A stretch of 64,000 nucleotides of DNA from Brevibacillus humidisoli (GTDB lineage: Bacteria > Bacillota > Bacilli > Brevibacillales > Brevibacillaceae), in NCBI RefSeq assembly GCF_020923435.1, contig NZ_CP087263.1, positions 1,445,970 to 1,509,969 on the forward strand. Reading direction: 5' to 3'. A model generated the notes under the pieces. That model made no database searches. It worked only from the letters and a program-made list of their open reading frames with translations, and was not told where the DNA came from. The translations under genes were made by a program, and so were the position numbers. Shown here one piece after another: positions 33,555 through 41,988 of the stretch (the stretch's first letter is position 1; the number at the start of each line of letters is the position of its first letter).

Positions 33555-34922
33555 ATGAGCAAGGATCAAGTCGTGTCCGAATCGCTCAGCAAGGATGCGC
33601 TATTGGCGAAAGATCGTGTCCACATGTGGCACCATATGTCACCCTACAATCCCAATCCGATGATCGTGACGGAAGCAAGCGGGGCTTGGGTGACTGATAT
33701 CGATGGCAACCGTTTTCTTGACGGGATGAGCGGATTATGGTGCGTCAATATCGGATATGGCCGTCAGGAGTTGGCCGAGGCGGCCTACGAGCAGTTGAAG
33801 CAGTTGGCGTATTTTCCGCTGACACAGAGCCATGTGCCGGCGATCCGACTGGCGGAGAAGGTGAGTGAGTGGCTCGGGGGCGAGTACCGCGTTTTCTTCT
33901 CCAACAGTGGTTCAGAGGCGAACGAGGTGGCTTTCAAGATGGCCCGCCAGTATCATCACCAAAACGGTGAATCGGGCCGCTTCAAGTTTATCTCCCGTCA
34001 CCGTGCTTACCATGGCAATACGATGGGCGCGCTGGCCGCCACCGGTCAGGCCGTGCGCAAGTACAAGTATGAACCACTGGCGCCAGGCTTCCTCCATGTC
34101 TCTCCTCCTTATTGCTACCGCTGTCCGTTCGGCAAGACCTACGGCAGTTGCAGCCTGGAATGCGCCGAGGTGTTTGACGAGGTGATCAACTGGGAGGGGG
34201 CGCAGACCGTTGCCGCCGTCATCATGGAACCGACAATTACCGGCGGTGGGGTGATCGTACCGCCGCAGGAGTATCTGAGCAAAGTGAGACAGATCTGTGA
34301 CAAGTACGGCGTGTTGCTGATCATCGATGAGGTGATCTGTGGGTTTGGCCGCTCTGGCCAAAAGTTCGGCCATCAGAACTTCGGGATCAAACCGGACATT
34401 GTGACGATGGCTAAAGGGATCACCAGTGCTTATCTGCCGCTCTCCGCAACAGCAGTACGCAAGGAGGTTGCCGACAAGTTTCTCGATCAAGGCCTGGACC
34501 AACACTTCCGCCATGTCAATACCTTTGGAGGCAATCCCGCTGCTTGTGCGCTGGCGCTTCGCAATCTGGAACTGCTGGAAGAGGAGCAGTTGATCCAACG
34601 GGCTGAGCAGCTTGGCACGGAACTTCGTCAGAAGCTGGCGGTGCTGGAAGATCACCCCCATGTAGGAGACATCCGCAGCTTTGGGTTCCTCTGCGGGATC
34701 GAGATGGTGGAGAACCGCACAACCAAGGAACCGGCTGTTCCAGACAAGGTAACCCGGATCATCGCCGAATGTAAAAAAAGAGGCCTGATCGTTGGCCGCA
34801 ACGGAGATACCGTACCGGGTTTCAACAATATTCTCACCCTCTCACCGCCATTTGCGACGGCCGACGAAGATTTGGACTTTATCGTTCGGGTCCTGCAGGA
34901 GGCGTTCGAGACAATCAAGTAA
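33555..34922 (+). CDS. class-III omega-aminotransferase (beta-alanine type)
   Basis: The product has 455 residues. Class-III blocks are visible: FLDGMSGLWCVNIGYG, FFSNSGSEANEVAFKMAR, LLIIDEVICGFGRSG, and the PLP Lys in MAKGITSAYLPLSA. A CYRCPFGKTYGSCSLEC segment is typical of the beta-alanine/pyruvate-type subgroup in Firmicutes. In this island it would take the amino group from beta-alanine or beta-aminoisobutyrate and give the semialdehyde to MmsA. The ATG at 33555 has GGGGGAAC upstream; an earlier in-frame start at 33525 is poorer. It lies 42 nt after mmsA. Confidence 0.85.
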   Translation: MSKDQVVSESLSKDALLAKDRVHMWHHMSPYNPNPMIVTEASGAWVTDIDGNRFLDGMSGLWCVNIGYGRQELAEAAYEQLKQLAYFPLTQSHVPAIRLAEKVSEWLGGEYRVFFSNSGSEANEVAFKMARQYHHQNGESGRFKFISRHRAYHGNTMGALAATGQAVRKYKYEPLAPGFLHVSPPYCYRCPFGKTYGSCSLECAEVFDEVINWEGAQTVAAVIMEPTITGGGVIVPPQEYLSKVRQICDKYGVLLIIDEVICGFGRSGQKFGHQNFGIKPDIVTMAKGITSAYLPLSATAVRKEVADKFLDQGLDQHFRHVNTFGGNPAACALALRNLELLEEEQLIQRAEQLGTELRQKLAVLEDHPHVGDIRSFGFLCGIEMVENRTTKEPAVPDKVTRIIAECKKRGLIVGRNGDTVPGFNNILTLSPPFATADEDLDFIVRVLQEAFETIK

Positions 34923-34925
34923 CAA

Positions 34926-34967
34926 AGCGGGGTGATTCCCGTTACGGATGGGATCACCCCTGCTTTT
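34926..34967. terminator. terminator after the aminotransferase gene
   Basis: AGCGGGGTGATTCCC and GGGATCACCCCTGC form a long stem with a 9-nt loop, followed by TTTTC on the plus strand. It overlaps the end of the convergent RHH gene. Confidence 0.75.
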
Positions 34968-35388
34968 CATCGGCTTTGTCAGCAGCCTGCTGCGTCAGCT
35001 TTTCCTCTTGAAAAGATCGGAGGCCGCGTACAAACAAATCGAGAATCACCTCGTGCTGAGTCTTGCTGGATACGTGGTTTCGGATCTGCTCCAGTTCGGC
35101 AGCCAATTCGGAGTCAAGGTGCAGATTGATCGTCTTTCCCTTGCTGCGAGGAAGGATTTCATAGTGAGCTGTTCTCTTTTTTACGATACCGTCGATTACC
35201 GCTTCCCGCTTCAACACCCTTTTGTCCGGCAGGTAGATACAGTCGGCTTGCAACCGAATCTGGCTCATCGCTTCGTCAAAGCTAATGCTGAGGGGGCGCT
35301 CGTGTCGTTTGTGGTAGTCACGGATTTCCCGGCAGAGATGCTGATGCTCCAGTGTGTTGGGGAGCGTCAGTGTAACGATAGGGGTCAT
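34954..35388 (-). CDS. putative ribbon-helix-helix DNA-binding protein
   Basis: The product has 144 residues. The segment about 84-128 reads KGKTINLHLDSELAAELEQI then a QHEVILDLFVRGLRSF helix, matching the strand-helix-helix order of CopG/Arc regulators. The first 80 residues form an alpha/beta region of unknown fold. Its ATG overlaps the stop of the upstream gene by 4 nt (ATGA), so the two products are made together. It lies inside the pyrimidine island in opposite orientation and probably controls preT or mmsA. The family is inferred from pattern only. Confidence 0.55.
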   Translation of the reverse strand: MTPIVTLTLPNTLEHQHLCREIRDYHKRHERPLSISFDEAMSQIRLQADCIYLPDKRVLKREAVIDGIVKKRTAHYEILPRSKGKTINLHLDSELAAELEQIRNHVSSKTQHEVILDLFVRGLRSFQEEKLTQQAADKADEKQG

Positions 35389-35954
35389 CGCTTTTCCCTG
35401 GCGGCTGACAGATGATGCTCGGGAATCTCCCGCACGATCTTGCTGCTCATCTCCACCTGTACGGTGTAGACAAAAAAGAGCTCAGCGGACAGATCAGCGG
35501 CGATGACGACAGCCGTTTGTCCTTCTGCGTCCGGAACATAGGCAGAAGAGTCAATCCGTACCCGATCCAGCACTTCATAGCGAGGCTGAAGCAGTCCTTT
35601 TTGATAAAGAAAACGATAGACTGCTGGTTTGTGATAGAGAAATCGTTTGTTGCCTCTTTTGCCGCCCAAGCCGGGAAACAACTTTCGTTCCTCCAAAACT
35701 TCTCCCAGAAATCCTTCGTCCGCCCACCGTTTAATCGTTGTCATGCTGCATGATTGACCGCAATGCTCTCGTATGAGGGCAAGTATCTCTTTTGACGAGA
35801 GGTATTGGGCTCGTGCAGCCAACTGCTGCTCGTATTCCTTCTGTGACTGCTTCAGTCTGGCTAAGTGAACGGTGTCACGCCGGATCCGTTTTTGCAGCTC
35901 GACGATCCTCGTCTGCAAATCCTCCATCTCCCACAACCCTCTTTCCATCTCCAT
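35385..35954 (-). CDS. putative helix-turn-helix regulator with N-terminal coiled coil
   Basis: The product has about 189 residues. An N-terminal coiled coil (about 5-50, LQTRIVELQKRIRRDTVHLA and onward) is followed by a MerR-like winged-helix stretch (SMTTIKRWADEGFLGEVLEE, then RGNKRFLYHKPAVYRFLYQK) and a beta-rich C-terminal domain. GGAGTGAG lies just before the ATG at 35954; the longer frame to 36038 would run through the inverted repeat at 35977-36016. It overlaps the RHH gene and is divergent from preT. I do not recognise the pair as a known regulator set; joint control of the pyrimidine genes is inferred. Confidence 0.55.
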   Translation of the reverse strand: MEMERGLWEMEDLQTRIVELQKRIRRDTVHLARLKQSQKEYEQQLAARAQYLSSKEILALIREHCGQSCSMTTIKRWADEGFLGEVLEERKLFPGLGGKRGNKRFLYHKPAVYRFLYQKGLLQPRYEVLDRVRIDSSAYVPDAEGQTAVVIAADLSAELFFVYTVQVEMSSKIVREIPEHHLSAAREKR

Positions 35955-35976
35955 CTCACTCCAACCATATGAGCTG

Positions 35977-36016
35977 GCGGAATCAAACATGAGTGTAAGC
36001 GGCGAATTGATTCCGC
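35977..36016. promoter_or_regulatory. 10-bp inverted repeat upstream of the HTH/RHH pair
   Basis: GCGGAATCAA (35977-35986) and TTGATTCCGC (36007-36016) are perfect inverted copies with a 20-nt spacer. A degenerate copy (CCGCAATCAA) starts at 36033. The sites lie just upstream of the preferred start at 35954 and about 100 nt before preT, a good place for autoregulation. Confidence 0.6.
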
Positions 36017-36117
36017 AAAAAATACCCCTCTGCCGCAATCAAAAATCATAAAACAAGCGAGAAAGACATTTTTATATAGTATAAGCTGAATTTTCTGAAG
36101 ATAAGGGAGGGGCTGCG

Positions 36118-37485
36118 ATGACATCTCATCAAGCGGGGCACATTCTGGAAGCGGAGCTTCAGCAGAATTTTACGGAAGTGGTGCCCGCATTGCAACCGAT
36201 GGAGGCGATCGAGGAAGCCAACCGATGTTTGTACTGCTACGACGCCCCCTGTATCAAGGCGTGTCCCACAGGCATCGACATTCCCGCGTTTATCAAAAAG
36301 ATTGCAAGCGGCAACCTGCTGGGTTCGGCACGCACAATCATGGAAGCCAACCCGGTGGGAGCCAGTTGTGCCCGTGTCTGCCCTACCTCCGAACTATGTG
36401 AGGGAGCCTGTGTGCTGAACGGTTCCTCCAAGCCGATCCTGATCGGCTTGCTGCAGCGACATGCCACGGATTGGGCAATCAAACAGAAAAAGCCCCTATT
36501 CTCAGCAGCCAGGAAGAACGGACATAAGGTGGCGATCGTCGGAGCGGGACCGGCCGGGCTGTCGGCTGCACGTGAGTTGGCCCGCTGGGGCTATGAGGTG
36601 ACCGTTTACGAAGCACGTGAGAAAGGAGGCGGGCTCAACACCTATGGCATTGTTTCCTTCCGGCTGCCGCAGGAGATTCCGCTCTGGGAAGTAGAGCAGA
36701 TTGAGTCACTCGGTGTTCAGATTGTTTACGGTGTGCGGGTTGGTGTTGATGTGGAGACGGAGGAATTGGTCAAGAGCTACGATGCTGTGCTGCTGGCAAT
36801 CGGACTGGGCTGCGTACCGATGCTGCAGATCGAGGGAGAAGACCTGGTGGGGGTACTGGACGCAATTGAACTGGTGGAAGAGACGAAAACCAAACCGTTG
36901 CCCACCCGCTTTAAAGGAAAACGAGTGGTCGTTATCGGCGCTGGCAATACGGCGATTGATGCCGCTACCTGTTCCAAGCGTTTGGGAGCCGAGACCGTGC
37001 AGATTCTCTACCGGCGGACAGAGAAGGAGATGACCGCCTATGCATTTGAGTATGAGTTCGCCAAGCAGGACGGCGTGGAGTTCCGCTGGTTGGTCGCTCC
37101 CAGACGGATTCTTGGTGAGGCAGGCAAGGTGTCAGGACTGGAGCTGATTCGCATGCAATTGGGCGACCCGGACGAAAAGGGGCGCTGTCGTCCGCTGCCT
37201 GTGGAGGGCAGCCAGTTTACGATCGATGTGGACTATGTGATTCGCGCGATCGGTCAGGAAAAGCAACTGTCCGTGATCGAGTCCTTTGGACTGAAGCATC
37301 ACCATGGCGTAGTTTCGGTTGATGCGGAGGCGTACCAAACCTCCAACCCGAAGGTTTTTGCGGCAGGCGACTGCATCTTCGGAGGCGGTCACACGGATGC
37401 CATGGTCGTCGATGCTGCTCAGCAGGGGAAGCGGGCGGCACAATCCATTCATGCCGTGCTGGAAGAGGCGCGACAAGCGGTTTAG
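36118..37485 (+). CDS. preT: dihydropyrimidine dehydrogenase (NAD+) subunit PreT
   Basis: The product has 455 residues. The N-terminal iron-sulfur part has CLYCYDAPCIKACPTGID and CARVCPTSELCEGAC. The FAD site is VAIVGAGPAGLSAARELARW and the NAD(P) site is VVVIGAGNTAIDAATCSKRL. The C-terminal FAD block is VFAAGDCIFGG. This matches the GltD-like PreT half of the bacterial enzyme, which passes electrons from NAD(P)H to PreA to reduce uracil or thymine. GGGAGGGG lies before the ATG. It is followed by preA after 68 nt and is divergent from the HTH/RHH pair. Confidence 0.92.
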   Translation: MTSHQAGHILEAELQQNFTEVVPALQPMEAIEEANRCLYCYDAPCIKACPTGIDIPAFIKKIASGNLLGSARTIMEANPVGASCARVCPTSELCEGACVLNGSSKPILIGLLQRHATDWAIKQKKPLFSAARKNGHKVAIVGAGPAGLSAARELARWGYEVTVYEAREKGGGLNTYGIVSFRLPQEIPLWEVEQIESLGVQIVYGVRVGVDVETEELVKSYDAVLLAIGLGCVPMLQIEGEDLVGVLDAIELVEETKTKPLPTRFKGKRVVVIGAGNTAIDAATCSKRLGAETVQILYRRTEKEMTAYAFEYEFAKQDGVEFRWLVAPRRILGEAGKVSGLELIRMQLGDPDEKGRCRPLPVEGSQFTIDVDYVIRAIGQEKQLSVIESFGLKHHHGVVSVDAEAYQTSNPKVFAAGDCIFGGGHTDAMVVDAAQQGKRAAQSIHAVLEEARQAV

Positions 37486-37553
37486 CTGACTCGCCGACCG
37501 GCGGCAGACAGGTAAGGCGGACAGATCAGGAACGAACAATAGGAGGCGAAACG

Positions 37554-38834
37554 ATGGCTGATTTGCGGATCAATCTGGGTGGAATTGAATCGCCCAACCC
37601 GTTTTGGCTGGCATCTGCTCCACCCACCAACTCCGGTTATCAGGTGCAGCGGGCGTTTGAAGCGGGTTGGGGCGGAGCGGTGTGGAAGACGTTGGGGGAT
37701 CCGATCATCAACACCACTTCCCGCTTTGCGGCCCTCCACCTAGGCAGCCGACGTGTGGTCGGGTTTAACAACATCGAACTCATCACGGATCGACCGCTGG
37801 AGGAAAATCTGAAAGAAATCTCGGAAACGAAGAAGCGCTTTCCCAAACATGCGATCATTGCTTCTCTGATGGTGGAGCCGAGACGAGAAAAGTGGCACGA
37901 GATCGTCAAAGCGGTGGAAGCGGTTGGCGTCGATGGATTGGAGTTAAACTTCGGCTGTCCGCACGGGATGGCTGAGCGGGGCATGGGCTCGGCAGTGGGT
38001 CAGCAGCCGGATCTGGTCAGACAGCAGACGGAGTGGGTAAAGGAAGTAGCCGAGACACCCGTGATCGTCAAACTGACACCGAACATCACCGATATCCGCT
38101 ACACCGCTCGCGCTGCAAGCCAAGGTGGAGCAGACGCCGTCAGCATGATCAACACGATCAACAGTTTGATGGGTGTTGACCTGGATCGCTGGCTGCCGAT
38201 CCCCCATGTAGATGGCAAAGGAGCGCACGGCGGGTACTGTGGCCCGGCAGTGAAACCGATCGCGCTTAACATGGTAGCGGAGTGTGCCCGTGATCCACAG
38301 GTGGGCATTCCGATCTCCGGCATCGGCGGGATCGGCACCTGGCGGGATGCGGTCGAATTCCTGCTGATGGGAGCGTCTGGGGTGCAGATCTGTACCGCTG
38401 CGATGCATCATGGTTTTCGAATCGTTGAAGACATGATCGACGGGTTAAACAACTATCTGGATCAGCGCGGCATTGCTTCGGTGATGGAGATCGTCGGCAA
38501 GGCCGTTCACACCTATTCCGATTGGAACAACTTGAATCTCAATTACAAAGTGGTGGCCCGGATTCACGAGGAGACCTGCATCCATTGCAACAAATGTCAC
38601 ATTGCCTGTGAGGACGCTTCTCACCAGTGTATTGATATCGTCCATAACGAACAGACCGGTCGGGAAACGCTGGTTGTTCGTGAAGAAGATTGTGTGGGCT
38701 GCAATCTCTGCGCCATCGTTTGTCCGGTTGAGGGAACGATAGAGATGGTGGAAGTCCCGACCAGTTTGCCTCCGCTCAGTTGGAATCAGCGGCAGGCCGC
38801 ACTTGCCGCCAATGAGGACAGAGAAACGGGCTAA
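37554..38834 (+). CDS. preA: dihydropyrimidine dehydrogenase (NAD+) catalytic subunit PreA
   Basis: The product has 426 residues. An FMN-binding TIM barrel like dihydroorotate dehydrogenase shows NPFWLASAPPTNSGYQV, the LELNFGCPHGM loop and the catalytic Cys loop region GAHGGYCGPAVKPIAL. Two 4Fe-4S clusters follow near the C-terminus: CIHCNKCHIAC and CVGCNLCAIVCP. It reduces uracil and thymine at the 5,6 bond using electrons from PreT. AGGAGG lies before the ATG. The subunit order preT-preA is the standard one. Confidence 0.93.
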   Translation: MADLRINLGGIESPNPFWLASAPPTNSGYQVQRAFEAGWGGAVWKTLGDPIINTTSRFAALHLGSRRVVGFNNIELITDRPLEENLKEISETKKRFPKHAIIASLMVEPRREKWHEIVKAVEAVGVDGLELNFGCPHGMAERGMGSAVGQQPDLVRQQTEWVKEVAETPVIVKLTPNITDIRYTARAASQGGADAVSMINTINSLMGVDLDRWLPIPHVDGKGAHGGYCGPAVKPIALNMVAECARDPQVGIPISGIGGIGTWRDAVEFLLMGASGVQICTAAMHHGFRIVEDMIDGLNNYLDQRGIASVMEIVGKAVHTYSDWNNLNLNYKVVARIHEETCIHCNKCHIACEDASHQCIDIVHNEQTGRETLVVREEDCVGCNLCAIVCPVEGTIEMVEVPTSLPPLSWNQRQAALAANEDRETG

Positions 38835-38940
38835 AGGGTACTGCGTTTTTCTTCATACACCGAGATAGTGAGGCATAGCCTTGTACAAACGGAGTGTCTG
38901 TACAGATACTGCTGATACAAATCGAGCGGGAGATGAGAAA

Positions 38941-40326
38941 ATGGCAAAGATCATCAGAGGAGGAACAATGGTCACCGCTGCCGATACGTACCAAGCCGAT
39001 GTGCTGCTGGAAGGGGAGAAAATCGCCGCAATCGGTGAGGGGCTCGACGTCTCTGGAGCAGAGGTGATTGATGCTGCTGGTTGTTACGTTTTTCCGGGAG
39101 GTGTGGACCCCCATACGCATCTCGATATGCCGTTTGGCGGCACGGTGACTGCGGACGATTTTGAGACAGGTACACGGGCTGCGGCGTTTGGCGGCACAAC
39201 GACGATCATCGATTTTTGTCTCAGTACGAAAGGAGAGCCACTGCGTCAGGCGATCGCTGCCTGGCATCAAAAAGCGGCCAACAAGGCGGTCATCGACTAC
39301 GGATTTCACCTGATGGTCGCCGAAGCGAATGACCAGGTATTGGAGGAGCTTCAAGACGTGGTGCAGACGGAAGGGATCACTTCGCTGAAGGTATTTATGG
39401 CCTACAAAAATGTGTTTCAAGCGGATGATGAGACATTGTTTAAGACATTGGTTCGAGCCAGGGAATTGGGTGCTCTCGTACAGGTGCATGCCGAAAATGG
39501 AGACGTGATCGACTATCTCACCAGACAAGCGTTGGCTGCAGGCAACACCGATCCGATCTACCATGCGCGGACCCGTCCGCCAGAGGCCGAGGGGGAGGCG
39601 ACAGGACGGGCGGCCGCACTGGCAGCTCTGGCTGACTCCCAGCTCTACGTCGTTCATGTCACGTGTGCGGAAGCGGTCCAGCAGATCGCCCAGGCACGGG
39701 AGAGAGGCTGGAAGGTATACGGAGAAACCTGTCCGCAGTATCTTACTTTGGACATCTCATGTTTGGAGAAGCCCGACTTCGAAGGAGCCAAGTACGTCTG
39801 GTCGCCTCCGTTGCGGGATAAGTTCCATCAGGAGGTGCTCTGGAACGCTTTGAAGAGCGGTATCCTGCAAACGGTCGGTTCTGACCAATGCTCTTTTAAC
39901 TTCCGGGGTCAAAAAGATTTGGGCCGGGGCGATTTCACCAAGATACCGAACGGCGGCCCTGTGATTGAGGACCGCTTTGGCCTTCTCTACTCCGAAGGTG
40001 TCCATGCCGGGCGCATCAGTCTGAATCAATTCGTCGACGTCGTCTCAACCAAAGCAGCCAAGCTATTCGGACTGTTCCCGCGGAAAGGCACGATTGCCGT
40101 CGGTTCCGATGCCGACATTGTCATCTTTGATCCCGGCATACGACGGACGATTTCCGCTGAGACACATCACATGAATGTGGACTACAATCCGTTTGAGGGA
40201 ATGGAAGTACAAGGAGAAGTAGTCAGCGTCCTGTCGCGGGGGGAATATGTGGTCCGTGACAAGCAGTTCGTCGGCCATCCTGGTGCCGGGAAGTATCTGA
40301 AGCGCGAACCGTTTCAACGTCCATAG
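38941..40326 (+). CDS. dihydropyrimidinase / D-hydantoinase
   Basis: The product has 461 residues. Binuclear zinc amidohydrolase: HTHLDMPFGGT at about 58-68 binds metal, Lys150 in TSLKVFMAYKN is the carboxylated bridge, QVHAENGD and VVHVTCAEA supply further His ligands, and GSDQCSFNF has the catalytic Asp. It opens dihydrouracil or dihydrothymine to the N-carbamoyl-beta-amino acid. GGGAG precedes the ATG at 38941 by 8 nt; a start at 38881 has none. It is in line with preA (106 nt) and the amidohydrolase (23 nt). Confidence 0.92.
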   Translation: MAKIIRGGTMVTAADTYQADVLLEGEKIAAIGEGLDVSGAEVIDAAGCYVFPGGVDPHTHLDMPFGGTVTADDFETGTRAAAFGGTTTIIDFCLSTKGEPLRQAIAAWHQKAANKAVIDYGFHLMVAEANDQVLEELQDVVQTEGITSLKVFMAYKNVFQADDETLFKTLVRARELGALVQVHAENGDVIDYLTRQALAAGNTDPIYHARTRPPEAEGEATGRAAALAALADSQLYVVHVTCAEAVQQIAQARERGWKVYGETCPQYLTLDISCLEKPDFEGAKYVWSPPLRDKFHQEVLWNALKSGILQTVGSDQCSFNFRGQKDLGRGDFTKIPNGGPVIEDRFGLLYSEGVHAGRISLNQFVDVVSTKAAKLFGLFPRKGTIAVGSDADIVIFDPGIRRTISAETHHMNVDYNPFEGMEVQGEVVSVLSRGEYVVRDKQFVGHPGAGKYLKREPFQRP

Positions 40327-40349
40327 GGAGACAGGGGGAGGAATGTCTG

Positions 40350-41240
40350 ATGGCAGACAAGGTAAAGATCGGCCTGATCCAGGCAACGCACGATGTGCAC
40401 GGGAATGAGCCGGTTCACGTCCACAAGGAGAAAGCGATTGAGAAGCATGTGCGGATGGTGAGGGAAGCAGCGGAAAAGGGGGCGCAAATCATCTGTCTGC
40501 AGGAAATCTTCTATGGCCCCTATTTCTGCACCGAGCAGACTACCAAATGGTACGAATCGGCAGAAGAAGTGCCCAATGGTGCTACCACGCGGATGTTTCA
40601 GGATCTGGCCAAAGAACTGGGGACAGTGATTGTGCTGCCAGTGTATGAACAGGCCGGGGTCGGCATCTACTACAATACGGCTGCCGTTATCGATGCCGAC
40701 GGCACGTATCTGGGGAAATACCGAAAACATCACATTCCCCATGTGGCGGCAGGCGGACCAGGATGCGGCTTCTGGGAAAAGTACTATTTTAAACCAGGCA
40801 ATCTCGGCTACCCCGTGTTTGATACGGCGTTTGCCAAGGTGGGGGTCTACATCTGCTACGACCGGCATTTTCCAGAAGGAGCCCGCCTGTTGGCACTGAA
40901 CGGAGCAGAGATCGTCTTCAACCCCTCGGCGACGGTCGCTGGATTGTCGGAATACCTGTGGAAACTGGAGCAGCCCGCCCATGCGGTGGCAAACGGCTAC
41001 TACGTAGCCGCAATCAACCGGGTTGGGATGGAGGCCCCATGGAACATGGGCGAGTTTTACGGACAGTCCTATCTGGTCGATCCACGGGGGCAGATCGTCG
41101 CCATCGCCAGCCGTGATCAAGATGAGGTGTTGGTGGCCGAGATGGATAAAAAACGGATCAGAGAAGTTCGCGACCAATGGCAGTTTTTCCGCGACAGGCG
41201 TCCGGAGACGTATGAAAACATGGTTCGTCTGCTGCCGTAG
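40350..41240 (+). CDS. N-carbamoyl-beta-alanine amidohydrolase, nitrilase superfamily
   Basis: The product has 296 residues. Nitrilase-type catalytic triad: Glu52 (CLQEIFYGPYF), Lys126 (LGKYRKHHIPH) and Cys169 (VGVYICYDRHFPEGAR). The sequence resembles plant and animal beta-ureidopropionase as well as N-carbamoylputrescine amidases. Downstream of dihydropyrimidinase it should release CO2 and NH3 from N-carbamoyl-beta-alanine to give beta-alanine. Many bacteria use an unrelated M20-type enzyme for this step. GGGGGAGG lies before the ATG. A terminator follows, closing the preT-A operon. Confidence 0.88.
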   Translation: MADKVKIGLIQATHDVHGNEPVHVHKEKAIEKHVRMVREAAEKGAQIICLQEIFYGPYFCTEQTTKWYESAEEVPNGATTRMFQDLAKELGTVIVLPVYEQAGVGIYYNTAAVIDADGTYLGKYRKHHIPHVAAGGPGCGFWEKYYFKPGNLGYPVFDTAFAKVGVYICYDRHFPEGARLLALNGAEIVFNPSATVAGLSEYLWKLEQPAHAVANGYYVAAINRVGMEAPWNMGEFYGQSYLVDPRGQIVAIASRDQDEVLVAEMDKKRIREVRDQWQFFRDRRPETYENMVRLLP

Positions 41241-41275
41241 AGGGGCAGGAAGCGTGTAGTCCATAGTAGAGAAAA

Positions 41276-41305
41276 AGGCAGCGCTTGGCAGCTGCCTATT
41301 TTTTC
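41276..41305 (+). terminator. terminator of the preT-A operon
   Basis: AGGCAGC (41276-41282) and GCTGCCT (41291-41297) pair, followed by ATTTTTTC. Confidence 0.8.
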
Positions 41306-41334
41306 ATTTTTTTCAGAAAGGAGCATTATGCAGC

Positions 41335-41859
41335 ATGCAAGTTGTAGCCTATCGTGGAGTCGAGTATCAGGAAGCACTTGCTGTGATCGACCGACAGCGA
41401 TACACGCGAGAGGAGCGGCGATCTTTCCCGTCAGGTGTACAGGCAAAGGCGGTGTTTGGCTCCGGCGTGTATCTGGTCAGCGATCCTCAGGTTGCGGCAG
41501 AGTATGCGTTTTGTCATGCAGAGGCTGCTTGGGACAAGGCGGCTGTCTTGAAACAGTGGATACACCTCAACCATCCCATGTACCTGCATGAGCAGTATGA
41601 TGAAAACGAACTGCGTAAGGAAGCGTTGTACTGGAAATACACCTGCCAAGAGATGGAGACGGTGCGTGCCATTATGGAACCCGATGATTGGTTGAAGTGG
41701 ACGGGGGAACAAATACGTGAATATTTGCTGGAGCGAGGTTTTGACGGGATCGCCTACCGTGTCCATGACTCGTTCACCTACTACGTCTGCTATCACCAAG
41801 ATCAACAGATTTACGATATTTCCCTGCTGGCCCTGTTCGATGTACCGTGTTCACGATGA
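41335..41859 (+). CDS. ADP-ribosyltransferase-fold-like protein, unknown
   Basis: The product has 174 residues and is soluble. Its order of motifs recalls the ADP-ribosyltransferase fold: an initial strand ending in YRG (residues 6-8), then FGSGVYLVSDPQVAAEYA, and late blocks LLERGFDGIAYRV and FTYYVCYHQDQQIYDI, which parallel the GYDGI and NEYIVYxxxQ patterns. At the place of the catalytic Glu I see Thr, so activity is doubtful. The ATG at 41335 has GGAG about 15 nt upstream, which is long. It is placed between the preT-A operon terminator and an HD-GYP gene. The fold is inferred from pattern; the function is unknown. Confidence 0.5.
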   Translation: MQVVAYRGVEYQEALAVIDRQRYTREERRSFPSGVQAKAVFGSGVYLVSDPQVAAEYAFCHAEAAWDKAAVLKQWIHLNHPMYLHEQYDENELRKEALYWKYTCQEMETVRAIMEPDDWLKWTGEQIREYLLERGFDGIAYRVHDSFTYYVCYHQDQQIYDISLLALFDVPCSR

Positions 41860-41988
41860 CGGATTTTGTGCTGAAGAAATCAAAAAGTCAGTCTTTTTTC
41901 CTGGTTTCAGGTTTCAACTCTGCTGCAAGTGGGTAGATATGTAGGAAACGCAAGTTCAAAATAGGAAAAAGGTTGGAGGAAATCCCGG

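Noticed and set aside
32118-33569. 483-codon frame on the minus strand opposite mmsA
   Set aside because: It lies wholly antisense to a clear enzyme gene with catalytic motifs, has no family motif and arises from codon bias at third positions.
40314-41264. 316-codon frame opposite the nitrilase-type gene
   Set aside because: Antisense to a gene with a full Glu-Lys-Cys triad; the frame has no recognisable fold.
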